Notes under the pieces: generated by a model
The model's input: the letters and a program-made list of their open reading frames with translations, nothing else
The model's database searches: none
What the model was told of the DNA's origin: nothing
Part shown: one piece after another, positions 36,042 to 43,854 of the stretch
Numbering within the stretch: position 1 is the first letter of the stretch
How the letters are laid out: each line of letters starts with the position of its first letter
Position numbers and translations under genes: made by a program
Assembly: GCA_003240695.1 (NCBI GenBank)
Contig: QFNC01000004.1
Coordinates: 124,001 to 188,000, forward strand
Length of the DNA: 64,000 nt
DNA from: Pseudoxanthomonas suwonensis
Lineage (GTDB): Bacteria > Pseudomonadota > Gammaproteobacteria > Xanthomonadales > Xanthomonadaceae
Direction: 5' to 3'

Positions 36042-36070
36042 TTGTCCCGCTGTGGCGTAACCGGTAAACT
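36042..36070 (+). promoter_or_regulatory. sigma-70-type promoter for rpsO
   Basis: TTGTCC at 36042-36047 and TAAACT at 36065-36070 are separated by 17 nt, a good match to the sigma-70 consensus. It lies between the effector gene and rpsO, so rpsO-pnp has its own promoter and does not depend on read-through from truB across the insert. Confidence 0.55.
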
Positions 36071-36181
36071 GGCTGGGCCGTTATGGCAACCCTTTCATTC
36101 AGTTCGCGGCGGACCATGCGGTTTGCAGCGGCACCCTGCCGCAGCCGACTGCCGGTCGCGCATCCACAGGAAACAGCATTC
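36071..36181 (+). promoter_or_regulatory. rpsO 5' leader, possible S15 autoregulatory region
   Basis: The roughly 100-nt untranslated leader contains GC-rich complementary segments (for example GCGGC and GCCGC around 36140-36157). S15 represses its own translation through structured leaders in several bacterial groups. I could not fold this one into a specific known class, so the call rests on position. Confidence 0.3.
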
Positions 36182-36442
36182 ATGACCATCGACAACGCCA
36201 AGATCATCGAAGAACACCAGCGCAGCCAGGGCGACACCGGTTCGCCGGAAGTGCAGGTGGCGCTGCTCAGCGCCCGCATTGCCCAGCTGACCGAGCACTT
36301 CAAACTGCACAAGCACGACCACCACAGCCGCCGCGGCCTGCTGAAGATGGTCAACCGTCGCCGCAGCCTGCTCGACTACCTGCACCGCAAGGATGCCGAG
36401 CGGTACAAGGCCCTGATCGGCAAGCTCGGCCTGCGCCGTTGA
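36182..36442 (+). CDS. rpsO: 30S ribosomal protein S15
   Basis: An 86-aa primary rRNA-binding protein of the small subunit. The conserved pattern is clear: GDTGSPEVQVALLSARIAQL, THFKLHKHDHHSRRGLL-like HFKLHKHDHHSRRGLLKMV and RRRSLLDYL. The start is the ATG at 36182, with AGGAAACAG upstream at 36168-36176. The frame is open from 36083, but the extra residues are not part of the family. It is followed by pnp, the usual neighbour. Confidence 0.97.
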   Translation: MTIDNAKIIEEHQRSQGDTGSPEVQVALLSARIAQLTEHFKLHKHDHHSRRGLLKMVNRRRSLLDYLHRKDAERYKALIGKLGLRR

Positions 36443-36450
36443 TGTTCCAC

Positions 36451-36478
36451 CACTGCGGCGCAGCGATGCGCCGCAGTG
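36451..36478 (+). ncRNA. rpsO-pnp intergenic hairpin (candidate RNase III site)
   Basis: CACTGCGGCGC at 36451-36461 pairs perfectly with GCGCCGCAGTG at 36468-36478 over a 6-nt loop. It begins 8 nt after the rpsO stop. In Escherichia coli a stem-loop in the pnp leader is cut by RNase III, allowing PNPase to repress its own synthesis; this could serve the same purpose or act as a partial terminator, since no T-run follows. Confidence 0.55.
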
Positions 36479-36628
36479 TCGTTTGCACGACCCATCTTTT
36501 CGGCGACACGTTCAACCGCCCATACGCTCTACCCTCCAGCTTTTTTTGTTCCGGCCGCGCACCTGCGGCCACCCCTGACCGGCATGGGCCGTGCAGGGCC
36601 AACTGCTCAAGCGACCCAAGGAACCAAC

Positions 36629-38740
36629 GTGGCAAAAATCAGCAAAACCTTCCAGTACGGCAACCGCCAGGTGACCCTGGAAACCGGTGAAATCGCGCGC
36701 CAGGCTTCCGGCGCGGTGATGGTGAAGATCGACGGCACCGTGGTGTTGGTGACCGCCGTGGCTGCCAAGTCTGCGCGCGAAGGCCAGGACTTCTTCCCCC
36801 TGACCGTCGACTACCAGGAAAAATTCTATGCCGGCGGGCGCATTCCCGGCGGCTTCTTCAAGCGCGAAGGCCGGCCCACGGAGAAGGAAACCCTGATTGC
36901 GCGCCTGATCGACCGACCGATCCGCCCGCTGTTTCCGGAAGACTACAGGAACGAAGTGCAGATCATCGCCACCGTGCTGTCGCTGAACCCCGAGGTGGAA
37001 GCCGACGTGCCGGCCATGATCGGCGCCTCGGCCGCGCTGGCACTGGCCGGAACGCCGTTCCAGGGCCCGATCGGTTCGGCCAAGGTCGGATACAAGAATG
37101 GCCAGTACCTGCTCAACCCGACTCCGGCCGAACTGAAGGAATCCGATCTCGAACTGGTCGTCGCAGGTACCGCCAGTGCCGTGCTGATGGTGGAATCGGA
37201 AGCCAAGGAGCTGTCGGAAGAGGTGATGCTGGGCGCCGTGGTGTTCGGCCATCGCGAACAGCAGGTGGTGATCCGCGCCATCAACGATCTGGTGGTCGAA
37301 GCCGGCACCCAGCCGTCCGACTGGTCCGCACCGCCAAAGAACGACTCGCTGATCGGCGAGATCGTCGGTGCGGTGGGCGACCGCCTGAAGCAGGCCTATG
37401 CCATCATCGAGAAGGCGGACCGCCGCAACACGATCGGCACGCTGCGCAAGGAGATCATGGATGTCCTCAACCCGAAGGCGGAGGCCCAAGGCTGGAGTGC
37501 GGGCGACCTGCACAAGGAATTCGGCGAGCAGGAATACCACACCATGCGCCAGTCGGTGCTCAGCACGAAGAAGCGCATCGACGGCCGCGGCCTGACCGAC
37601 GTGCGTCCGATCAGCGTGCAGGTGGGCGTGTTGCCGCGCGTGCACGGCTCGGCGCTGTTCACCCGCGGCGAAACCCAGGCGCTGGTCGTCACCACGCTGG
37701 GCACCGCCCGCGACGGCCAGATCATGGACGACATCACCGGCGAGTGGAAGGAGAACTTCCTGTTCCACTACAACTTCCCGCCTTACTCGGTGGGCGAGAC
37801 CGGCCGTTTCGGCGCGCCCAAGCGCCGCGAGATCGGCCACGGCCGTTTGGCCAAGCGCGGCGTGCTGGCGATGATGCCGTCGCTGGAAGAGTTTCCCTAC
37901 ACCGTGCGTGTGGTGTCGGAAATCACCGAGTCGAATGGCTCCTCCTCGATGGCTTCGGTGTGCGGCAGTTCGCTGGCGCTGATGGATGCCGGCGTGCCGG
38001 TCAAGCGTCCGGTGGCGGGCATCGCCATGGGCCTGGTGAAGGAAGGTGACGACTACGTGGTGCTGTCGGACATCCTGGGTGACGAGGATCATCTCGGCGA
38101 CATGGATTTCAAGGTGGCCGGCTCCGAGCAGGGCATCACCGCGCTGCAGATGGACATCAAGATCCAGGGCATCACCGAGGACATCATGAAGGTGGCGCTG
38201 GCCCAGGCGAAGGACGGCCGCCTGCACATCCTGAACGAGATGGCCAAGGCACTGACCGCGCCGCGCGGCGAACTGTCGGAATACGCCCCGCGCCTGCTCA
38301 CCATCAAGATCCACCCGGACAAGATCCGCGAGGTGATCGGCAAGGGCGGTGCCACCATCCAGGGCATCACCAAGGACACCGGCACCCAGATCGACATCCA
38401 GGACGATGGCACGATTGTCATTGCCTCGGTCAACAACGCGATGGCGCAGGAAGCCAAGCGCCGCATCGAGCAGATCACCAGCGACGTCGAACCGGGCCGG
38501 ATCTACGAGGGCAAGGTGGCCAAGATCATGGATTTCGGTGCCTTCGTGACCATCATGCCGGGCAAGGACGGGCTGGTGCACGTGTCGCAGATCTCCAACG
38601 AGCGCGTCGAGAAGGTCGGTGACAAGCTGAAGGAAGGCGACGTGGTGAAGGTGAAGGTGCTGGAAGTGGACAAGCAGGGCCGCATCCGCCTGTCGATGAA
38701 GGCCGTGGAGGAAGGCGAGGGCGCTGCTCCCCAGGCCTGA
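36629..38740 (+). CDS. pnp: polynucleotide phosphorylase
   Basis: A 703-aa 3'-to-5' exoribonuclease and RNA tailing enzyme, part of the degradosome. It has two RNase PH-like domains (early block RIPGGFFKREGRPTEKE, IDRPIRPLFP, then the second catalytic half with DILGDEDHLGDMDFKVAG), the KH domain (KIREVIGKGGATIQGITKD) and the S1 domain (GKVAKIMDFGAFVTIMPGKD). I chose the GTG at 36629, which has CAAGGA upstream, gives the sequence MAKISKTFQYG and the normal length; an open frame starting at 36476 adds non-conserved residues. A strong intrinsic terminator follows at 38769. Confidence 0.97.
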   Translation: MAKISKTFQYGNRQVTLETGEIARQASGAVMVKIDGTVVLVTAVAAKSAREGQDFFPLTVDYQEKFYAGGRIPGGFFKREGRPTEKETLIARLIDRPIRPLFPEDYRNEVQIIATVLSLNPEVEADVPAMIGASAALALAGTPFQGPIGSAKVGYKNGQYLLNPTPAELKESDLELVVAGTASAVLMVESEAKELSEEVMLGAVVFGHREQQVVIRAINDLVVEAGTQPSDWSAPPKNDSLIGEIVGAVGDRLKQAYAIIEKADRRNTIGTLRKEIMDVLNPKAEAQGWSAGDLHKEFGEQEYHTMRQSVLSTKKRIDGRGLTDVRPISVQVGVLPRVHGSALFTRGETQALVVTTLGTARDGQIMDDITGEWKENFLFHYNFPPYSVGETGRFGAPKRREIGHGRLAKRGVLAMMPSLEEFPYTVRVVSEITESNGSSSMASVCGSSLALMDAGVPVKRPVAGIAMGLVKEGDDYVVLSDILGDEDHLGDMDFKVAGSEQGITALQMDIKIQGITEDIMKVALAQAKDGRLHILNEMAKALTAPRGELSEYAPRLLTIKIHPDKIREVIGKGGATIQGITKDTGTQIDIQDDGTIVIASVNNAMAQEAKRRIEQITSDVEPGRIYEGKVAKIMDFGAFVTIMPGKDGLVHVSQISNERVEKVGDKLKEGDVVKVKVLEVDKQGRIRLSMKAVEEGEGAAPQA

Positions 38741-38768
38741 TCTGTCCGCTGCGATCGATGAACGTAAG

Positions 38769-38790
38769 ACGGGCCGAAAGGCCCGTTTTT
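38769..38790 (+). terminator. intrinsic terminator after pnp
   Basis: ACGGGCC at 38769-38775, loop GAAA and GGCCCGT at 38780-38786 form a perfect 7-bp stem closed by a GNRA tetraloop and are followed by TTTT. This is the clearest rho-independent terminator in the window. Confidence 0.85.
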
Positions 38791-38894
38791 CATGGATGAT
38801 GGCCGTTGGCACATGCGCATCGACACTGACGTATCACGCTGCGATCCGGCATACTGCTGGTCATGCTGAACCATTCGTTTCCGTTCCAGGTTCG

Positions 38895-39380
38895 ATGAGG
38901 ATCGACACCATCCGGCTTCGGCAGATGCGCGAGCAGCGCGCCTGGTCGCAGGAGCAGCTGGCCGAGATCGCCGGCATCAGCGTGCGCACACTGCAGCGGG
39001 TGGAATCCAGCGGTGTCGCCTCGCCCGAGACGCGCATGGCCTTGGCCAGTGCCTTGGGCGTGGCGCCTGCCCAACTGCATGTGGATGTCCAAGGCGATGG
39101 CGATACCGACAACGATACCAGCAGGATGGCAGGGACCGGCGGTAACGCATCTACTGCGTCGTCCACGGAACAGTCATTGGCCGGACGATACGAGCCGGTG
39201 CCATCCGATCAACGGCCGTCCGATCAGCATGTCCGGCACATCAAGATCCTGCTGGCGATCCTGGCGATCCTGGCGTTACTGGCGGTCATCGCCATCGGCT
39301 ACCAGTTGGGCAAGGACATGGCCGAACGCGAGCGCCGCGCCGATTGCCGCGCGTCAGGGCGCACCGACTGTCCACCCTGA
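38895..39380 (+). CDS. XRE-family regulator with C-terminal membrane anchor and CX7C tail
   Basis: A 161-aa protein. Residues 1-62 are an XRE-type helix-turn-helix (RLRQMREQRAWSQEQLAEIA, ISVRTLQRVE, LASALGV). Residues 64-114 are a hydrophilic Asp/Ser/Gly-rich linker. Residues 117-136 are a strongly hydrophobic transmembrane segment (IKILLAILAILALLAVIAIG), followed by YQLGKDMAERERRADCRASG and RTDCPP, with C151 and C159 in a CX7C arrangement. The HTH should be cytoplasmic and the tail periplasmic. The tail is shared with the next gene. The start is the ATG at 38895, just before the HTH. It lies downstream of the pnp terminator and so has its own promoter, which I cannot assign. Confidence 0.75.
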   Translation: MRIDTIRLRQMREQRAWSQEQLAEIAGISVRTLQRVESSGVASPETRMALASALGVAPAQLHVDVQGDGDTDNDTSRMAGTGGNASTASSTEQSLAGRYEPVPSDQRPSDQHVRHIKILLAILAILALLAVIAIGYQLGKDMAERERRADCRASGRTDCPP

Positions 39381-39403
39381 CGGGCGACACGATTCCGACA
39401 CCA

Positions 39404-39457
39404 ACACGACACTCCGTTCTGCAAACATTTGATTTCGAACGGCAATTCGTGTCGTGT
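39404..39457 (+). repeat. 9-bp inverted repeat between the two tail-sharing genes
   Basis: ACACGACAC at 39404-39412 is the perfect reverse complement of GTGTCGTGT at 39449-39457, with a 36-nt AT-richer interval (CAAACATTTGATTTCGAACG). It may be a stem-loop or a pair of operator half-sites for the XRE-type regulator encoded immediately upstream. Confidence 0.45.
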
Positions 39458-39541
39458 CGGGCTGCTGACGCGAGCCTGACGTGTCGCGGCTGCGGCCGGG
39501 ATGGAATGCTGCCGGCCCCTTCCATGCAGTGGACCTTTTCA

Positions 39542-39766
39542 ATGCAGACGACCTCTACCAACGAACCGCAATCCACGGCTGGCAACGATTCGCCTGCCGA
39601 GCAAGGTGGCAAGCGCAATCGGTCTGCTGAGGTCGGCATCATGGTGGCTTTCATCTTCATGATGGCGTGCTCGTTCGGCTACCGAGTCGGCAAGGACTTG
39701 GCACACCGGGACAACCACCGCGACTGCGTGGCCAGCGGACGCACGGACTGCGTGCGCGAGCGCTGA
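39542..39766 (+). CDS. small membrane protein with the same CX7C tail
   Basis: A 74-aa protein: hydrophilic residues 1-30, a transmembrane segment at about 31-48 (VGIMVAFIFMMACSFG), then YRVGKDLAHRDNHRDCVASG and RTDCVRER with C62 and C70. The tail matches the end of the upstream XRE-type protein (GY--GKD-A-R----DC-ASGRTDC), so the two genes share a module. An ATG at 39524 six codons earlier is possible, but the 39542 start gives a cleaner N-terminus. No family is recognised. Confidence 0.65.
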   Translation: MQTTSTNEPQSTAGNDSPAEQGGKRNRSAEVGIMVAFIFMMACSFGYRVGKDLAHRDNHRDCVASGRTDCVRER

Positions 39767-39825
39767 CCCTGCGTGCCAGACGGATGCGACGGATCGATCC
39801 GCCTGACGCCACTGCGGCGGCCATG

Positions 39826-39851
39826 CTTGAATCTACGCGCCCGGCCCCCAT
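39826..39851 (+). promoter_or_regulatory. sigma-32 (RpoH) heat-shock promoter for grpE
   Basis: CTTGAAT at 39826-39832, a 13-nt spacer and CCCCAT at 39846-39851 match the sigma-32 consensus (CTTGAAA-N11/15-CCCCAT) at 12 of 13 box positions. It lies 34 nt before the grpE start codon. Confidence 0.75.
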
Positions 39852-39885
39852 TGCAGGACAGCCAACACACGCGCGAGGACCTGCC

Positions 39886-40401
39886 ATGACGCCCCCACAC
39901 GATCCGCATCCCGACCACAAACAGGCGTTTGCAGACACGCCGGAGGCCTCGGATGACCTGTTAGAGCGCCTGCGCGGCGAACTGGAACAGCTTCAGGCCG
40001 AACGCCTGCTGGAGCGGGCCGATCTGGAAAACCAGCGCAAGCGGCTGGCCCGCGATGTGGATTCGGCGCGCAAGTTTGCCAACGAACGCCTGCTGGGCGA
40101 CCTGCTGCCGGTGTTCGACAGTCTGGAAGCCGGACTGGCGGCGGTGGGCGAGAACGCGCAGTTGCGCGCCGGGCTGGAATTGACCATGAAACAGCTGCAT
40201 GACATGGCCGAACGGCATGGCCTGACTGCGGTAGCGCCGGCTGCCGGCGACGCCTTCAATCCCGATCATCACCAGGCCATGAGTCTGGTCGATGCCGCCG
40301 ACGTGCCGCCTGGCGCCGTGGCGCAGCTGTTCCAGAAGGGCTACCTGCTGAACGAACGCCTGCTGCGGCCGGCGCTGGTGATGGTGGCCAAACACGACTG
40401 A
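39886..40401 (+). CDS. grpE: nucleotide exchange factor GrpE
   Basis: A 171-aa cofactor that releases ADP from DnaK. The N-terminal 35 residues are hydrophilic, followed by a long coiled coil (LERLRGELEQLQAERLLERA) and the conserved ENQRKRLARDVDSARKFANE and LLPVFDSLEAGL. The C-terminal beta domain contains FNPDHHQAMSLVDAADVPPG and VAQLFQKGYLLNERLLRPA. The start is the ATG at 39886 with GAGGA seven bases upstream; an in-frame ATG at 39823 would place the heat-shock promoter inside the coding region. It opens grpE-dnaK-dnaJ. Confidence 0.95.
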   Translation: MTPPHDPHPDHKQAFADTPEASDDLLERLRGELEQLQAERLLERADLENQRKRLARDVDSARKFANERLLGDLLPVFDSLEAGLAAVGENAQLRAGLELTMKQLHDMAERHGLTAVAPAAGDAFNPDHHQAMSLVDAADVPPGAVAQLFQKGYLLNERLLRPALVMVAKHD

Positions 40402-40430
40402 AACGGCAGCTGATTCGGGGCGATCGACGC

Positions 40431-40458
40431 CTTGAATCGGCCGGCGGCGACACCAGAT
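40431..40458 (+). promoter_or_regulatory. possible sigma-32 promoter for dnaK
   Basis: CTTGAAT at 40431-40437 is identical to the -35 box before grpE. CCAGAT at 40453-40458 lies 15 nt further on and fits the -10 box at four of six positions. The repeat of CTTGAATC in both gaps makes a second heat-shock promoter plausible but weaker than the first. Confidence 0.4.
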
Positions 40459-40525
40459 TGCACCACAGCGGCAGCATTTCCGCCGGCATCATCCAACGAA
40501 TCAACCGAACATTGAGGAATCCGAC

Positions 40526-42460
40526 ATGGCCAAGATCATCGGCATCGACCTGGGCACCACCAACTCGTGCGTGGCGATCATGGAGGGCGGCAAGGCCCGC
40601 GTGATCGAAAACGCCGAAGGCGACCGCACCACACCGTCCATCGTGGCGTACACCAAGGATGGCGAAGTGCTGGTGGGCGCTTCCGCCAAGCGTCAGGCGG
40701 TCACCAATCCGCACAACACCTTCTTCGCGGTGAAGCGCCTGATCGGCCGCAAATTCGGCGATGCCGAAGTGCAGAAGGACATCGGCCTGGTGCCGTACAA
40801 GATCGTCGAGCACGACAACGGCGACGCCTGGGTGGCCACCAGCGACGGCAAGAAGCTGGCGCCGCAGGAAATCAGCGCCAAGGTGCTGGAAAAAATGAAG
40901 AAGACCGCCGAGGCGTTCCTGGGCGAAACCGTGACCGAGGCGGTGATCACCGTGCCGGCCTACTTCAACGACAGCCAGCGCCAGGCCACCAAGGATGCCG
41001 GCCGCATCGCCGGGCTAGACGTGAAGCGCATCATCAACGAGCCCACCGCCGCGGCCCTGGCCTACGGCCTGGACAAGGGCGACACCAAGGATCGCAAGAT
41101 CGCGGTGTACGATCTGGGCGGCGGCACCTTCGACGTGTCGATCATCGAGATCGCCAATGTCGACGGCGAGAAGCAGTTCGAGGTGCTGGCCACCAACGGC
41201 GACACCTTCCTGGGTGGCGAGGACTTCGACAAGCGCGTCATCGACTACCTGGTGGAGGAGTTCCAGAAGGAGCAGGGCATCGACCTGCGCAAGGATCCGC
41301 TGGCGCTGCAGCGCCTGAAGGATGCCGGCGAGCGCGCCAAGATCGAGCTGTCTTCCAGCCAGCAGACCGACGTCAACCTGCCGTACATCACCGCCGATGC
41401 CTCGGGTCCGAAGCACCTCAACATCAAGCTGACCCGCAGCAAGCTGGAAGCGCTGGTGGAAGACCTGGTGAAGAAGACCATCGAGCCGTGCAAGGTGGCC
41501 CTGAACGATGCCGGCCTGCGCACCAGCGACATCCACGAGGTGATCCTGGTCGGCGGACAGACCCGCATGCCGAAGGTGCAGCAGGCGGTCAGCGAGTTCT
41601 TCGGCAAGGAACCGCGCAAGGACGTCAACCCCGACGAGGCCGTGGCCGTGGGTGCGGCGATCCAGGGCGGCGTGCTGCAGGGCGACGTGAAGGACGTGCT
41701 GCTGCTGGACGTGACCCCGCTGTCGCTTGGCATCGAAACGCTCGGCGGCGTGTTCACCAAGATCATCGAGAAGAACACCACCATCCCGACCAAGGCCAGC
41801 CAGACCTTCTCCACCGCCGACGACAACCAGTCGGCCGTGACCGTGCACGTGCTGCAGGGCGAGCGCGAACAGGCCCGCTTCAACAAGTCGCTGGCCAAGT
41901 TCGACCTGACCGGCATCGAACCGGCACCGCGCGGCCTGCCGCAGATCGAGGTCAGCTTCGACATCGACGCCAACGGCATCCTCAACGTGTCCGCCAAGGA
42001 CAAGAAGACCGGCAAGGAGCAGAAGGTGGAAATCAAGGCCGGCTCTGGCCTGTCCGACGACGAGATCAAGCGGATGGTGGCCGACGCCGAAAGCCACCGC
42101 GAGGAGGACAAGAAGTTCCACGAGCTGGTCACCGCACGCAACCATGCTGATGGCCTGATCCACGGCACCCGCAGCGCGATCAAGGACAATGGCGACAAGG
42201 TGCCCGGCGACGTGATCGGCCGGGTGGAAGGCGCCATCGCCGAACTGGAAACCGCGATGAAGGGCGACGACAAGGCCCAGATCGAGGCCAAGAGCCGCGC
42301 GTTGGAGGAAGCCGGACAGTCGCTGTACGCCGCTGCGGCCGCCGCACAACAGCCGGGTGGAGATGCTGGTTCGGCCGGGGCCCAATCCACTGGCGGTGCG
42401 CCCAACGATGACGTGGTGGATGCCGAGTTCACCGAAGTGAAGGACAACGACGCCAAGTGA
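40526..42460 (+). CDS. dnaK: molecular chaperone DnaK (Hsp70)
   Basis: A 644-aa Hsp70. The ATPase domain carries GIDLGTTNSCVA near the N-terminus, PAYFNDSQRQATKDAG, INEPTAAALAYGLDKG, YDLGGGTFDVSI and VGGQTRMPKVQ. The substrate-binding domain begins with LLLDVTPLSLGIETLGGV, the helical lid follows, and the Gly/Ala/Gln-rich tail ends with the typical acidic VVDAEFTEVKDNDAK. The length is standard. It lies 124 nt after grpE, with GAGGAA before the start. Confidence 0.98.
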   Translation: MAKIIGIDLGTTNSCVAIMEGGKARVIENAEGDRTTPSIVAYTKDGEVLVGASAKRQAVTNPHNTFFAVKRLIGRKFGDAEVQKDIGLVPYKIVEHDNGDAWVATSDGKKLAPQEISAKVLEKMKKTAEAFLGETVTEAVITVPAYFNDSQRQATKDAGRIAGLDVKRIINEPTAAALAYGLDKGDTKDRKIAVYDLGGGTFDVSIIEIANVDGEKQFEVLATNGDTFLGGEDFDKRVIDYLVEEFQKEQGIDLRKDPLALQRLKDAGERAKIELSSSQQTDVNLPYITADASGPKHLNIKLTRSKLEALVEDLVKKTIEPCKVALNDAGLRTSDIHEVILVGGQTRMPKVQQAVSEFFGKEPRKDVNPDEAVAVGAAIQGGVLQGDVKDVLLLDVTPLSLGIETLGGVFTKIIEKNTTIPTKASQTFSTADDNQSAVTVHVLQGEREQARFNKSLAKFDLTGIEPAPRGLPQIEVSFDIDANGILNVSAKDKKTGKEQKVEIKAGSGLSDDEIKRMVADAESHREEDKKFHELVTARNHADGLIHGTRSAIKDNGDKVPGDVIGRVEGAIAELETAMKGDDKAQIEAKSRALEEAGQSLYAAAAAAQQPGGDAGSAGAQSTGGAPNDDVVDAEFTEVKDNDAK

Positions 42461-42472
42461 TGACGTGACTAG

Positions 42473-42508
42473 CGGCAGGGGCGACGGTTCCGGCCGTCGC
42501 CCCTGCCG
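42473..42508 (+). ncRNA. perfect 15-bp hairpin between dnaK and dnaJ
   Basis: CGGCAGGGGCGACGG at 42473-42487 is the exact reverse complement of CCGTCGCCCCTGCCG at 42494-42508, with a 6-nt loop TTCCGG. No T-run follows, so it is not a complete intrinsic terminator. Such structures can lower dnaJ expression relative to dnaK or protect the 3' end of the dnaK message. Confidence 0.7.
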
Positions 42509-42544
42509 TGGCGCGATCCTGCAGGGGAATGAACCAGTCCAGCC

Positions 42545-43672
42545 ATGAGCAAGCGTGACTACTACGAAGTGCTGGGCGTGTCCCGCACCGCCACCGCAGA
42601 GGAATTGAAGGTGGCCTATCGGCGTGCGGCGGCCAAGCACCATCCGGACCGCAATCCGGGCAACGTGGCCGAGGCCGAAGTCGCATTCAAGGAATGCAAG
42701 GAAGCCTACGAGGTGCTGTCCGACGGCGGCAAGCGCCGCCTGTACGACCAGCACGGCCATGCGGCGTTCGAGCACGGCATGGGCGGCGGCAACGCCGGAC
42801 CCGGTTTCCACGACGTCGGCGACATTTTCGGCGACATTTTCGGCAACATCTTCGGTGGCGGCGGCGCACGCGGACCGCGCCGGGGCGCCGACATCGGCTA
42901 CGTGCTCGAACTGGACCTGGAAGAAGCCGTCGCCGGTGCCGAAAAGCGCATCGAACTGCCCACGCTGGACGCCTGCGAAGACTGCAGCGGCACCGGATCC
43001 GCCGACGGCAAGCTGACCACCTGCGGCGCCTGCCACGGCCGCGGCCAGGTCCGCATCCAGCGCGGCATCTTCACCATGCAGCAGCCGTGCCCGCAGTGCG
43101 ACGGCCGCGGCCAGACCTTTGCCGCGCCCTGCCAGACCTGCCACGGCAATGGCCGCCTGCAGCGCAGCAAGACGCTGGACGTGAACATTCCGGCAGGCGT
43201 GGATTCGGGCGATCGCATCCGTCTGGCCGGCGAGGGCGAGGCCGGACCGGCCGGCACGCCACCAGGCGACCTGTACGTGGAAGTGCGGGTACGCCCGCAT
43301 GCGATCTTCGAGCGCGACGGCGACGACCTGCACTGCGAGGTGCCGATCCGCATCGCACAGGCTGCCTTGGGCGATACCGTGCGCGTGCCCACGCTGGATG
43401 GCGAGGCCGAGATCCGCATTCCCGCCGAAACCCAGACCGGCAAGGTGTTTCGCCTGCGCGACAAGGGCGTGAAGTCGGTGCGCAGCCGGCAGCCCGGCAG
43501 CCTGTACTGCAAGGTGGTGGTGGAAACGCCGGTCAACCTGACCAGCGAGCAGCGCGAGCTGCTGGAACAGTTCGAAGCCACCTTCGTCGGCGACGGTGCG
43601 CGACGGCATTCGCCGAAGCACAGCACCTTCATCGACGGGGTGAAGGGCTTCTGGGACAGGATGACCTCGTGA
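42545..43672 (+). CDS. dnaJ: co-chaperone DnaJ (Hsp40)
   Basis: A 375-aa class A J protein. The J domain has the HPD motif at 33-35, followed by a Gly/Phe-rich region (GMGGGNAGPGFHDVGDIFGD), four CxxCxGxG zinc repeats (CEDCSGTG, CGACHGRG, CPQCDGRG, CQTCHGNG) and the C-terminal client-binding domains. It delivers substrates to DnaK and stimulates its ATPase. Length and order are canonical. Confidence 0.97.
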   Translation: MSKRDYYEVLGVSRTATAEELKVAYRRAAAKHHPDRNPGNVAEAEVAFKECKEAYEVLSDGGKRRLYDQHGHAAFEHGMGGGNAGPGFHDVGDIFGDIFGNIFGGGGARGPRRGADIGYVLELDLEEAVAGAEKRIELPTLDACEDCSGTGSADGKLTTCGACHGRGQVRIQRGIFTMQQPCPQCDGRGQTFAAPCQTCHGNGRLQRSKTLDVNIPAGVDSGDRIRLAGEGEAGPAGTPPGDLYVEVRVRPHAIFERDGDDLHCEVPIRIAQAALGDTVRVPTLDGEAEIRIPAETQTGKVFRLRDKGVKSVRSRQPGSLYCKVVVETPVNLTSEQRELLEQFEATFVGDGARRHSPKHSTFIDGVKGFWDRMTS

Positions 43673-43854
43673 CTTGCTGAACCGTTGACCGTTTGTGGCG
43701 CGTCCTGCCAGTCAGCGCATGGCGCATTGTCGCGTCGGCGTAGTACAGTGACGACAGTGCACACACGGTCCTGGGAAGGTCGGGCGATGCGTTCCGCTTT
43801 CCGTGCTCGTGTGCTGCCCGGCATCCGATTGTCCGTAGCGAGGTGCAGCCGCCC
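43673..43854 (+). other. gap between dnaJ and the DUF1631 gene
   Basis: A 182-nt gap. I see no gene and no clear terminator; AGTACAGT near 43742 could belong to a promoter, but no -35 fits. Confidence 0.25.
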
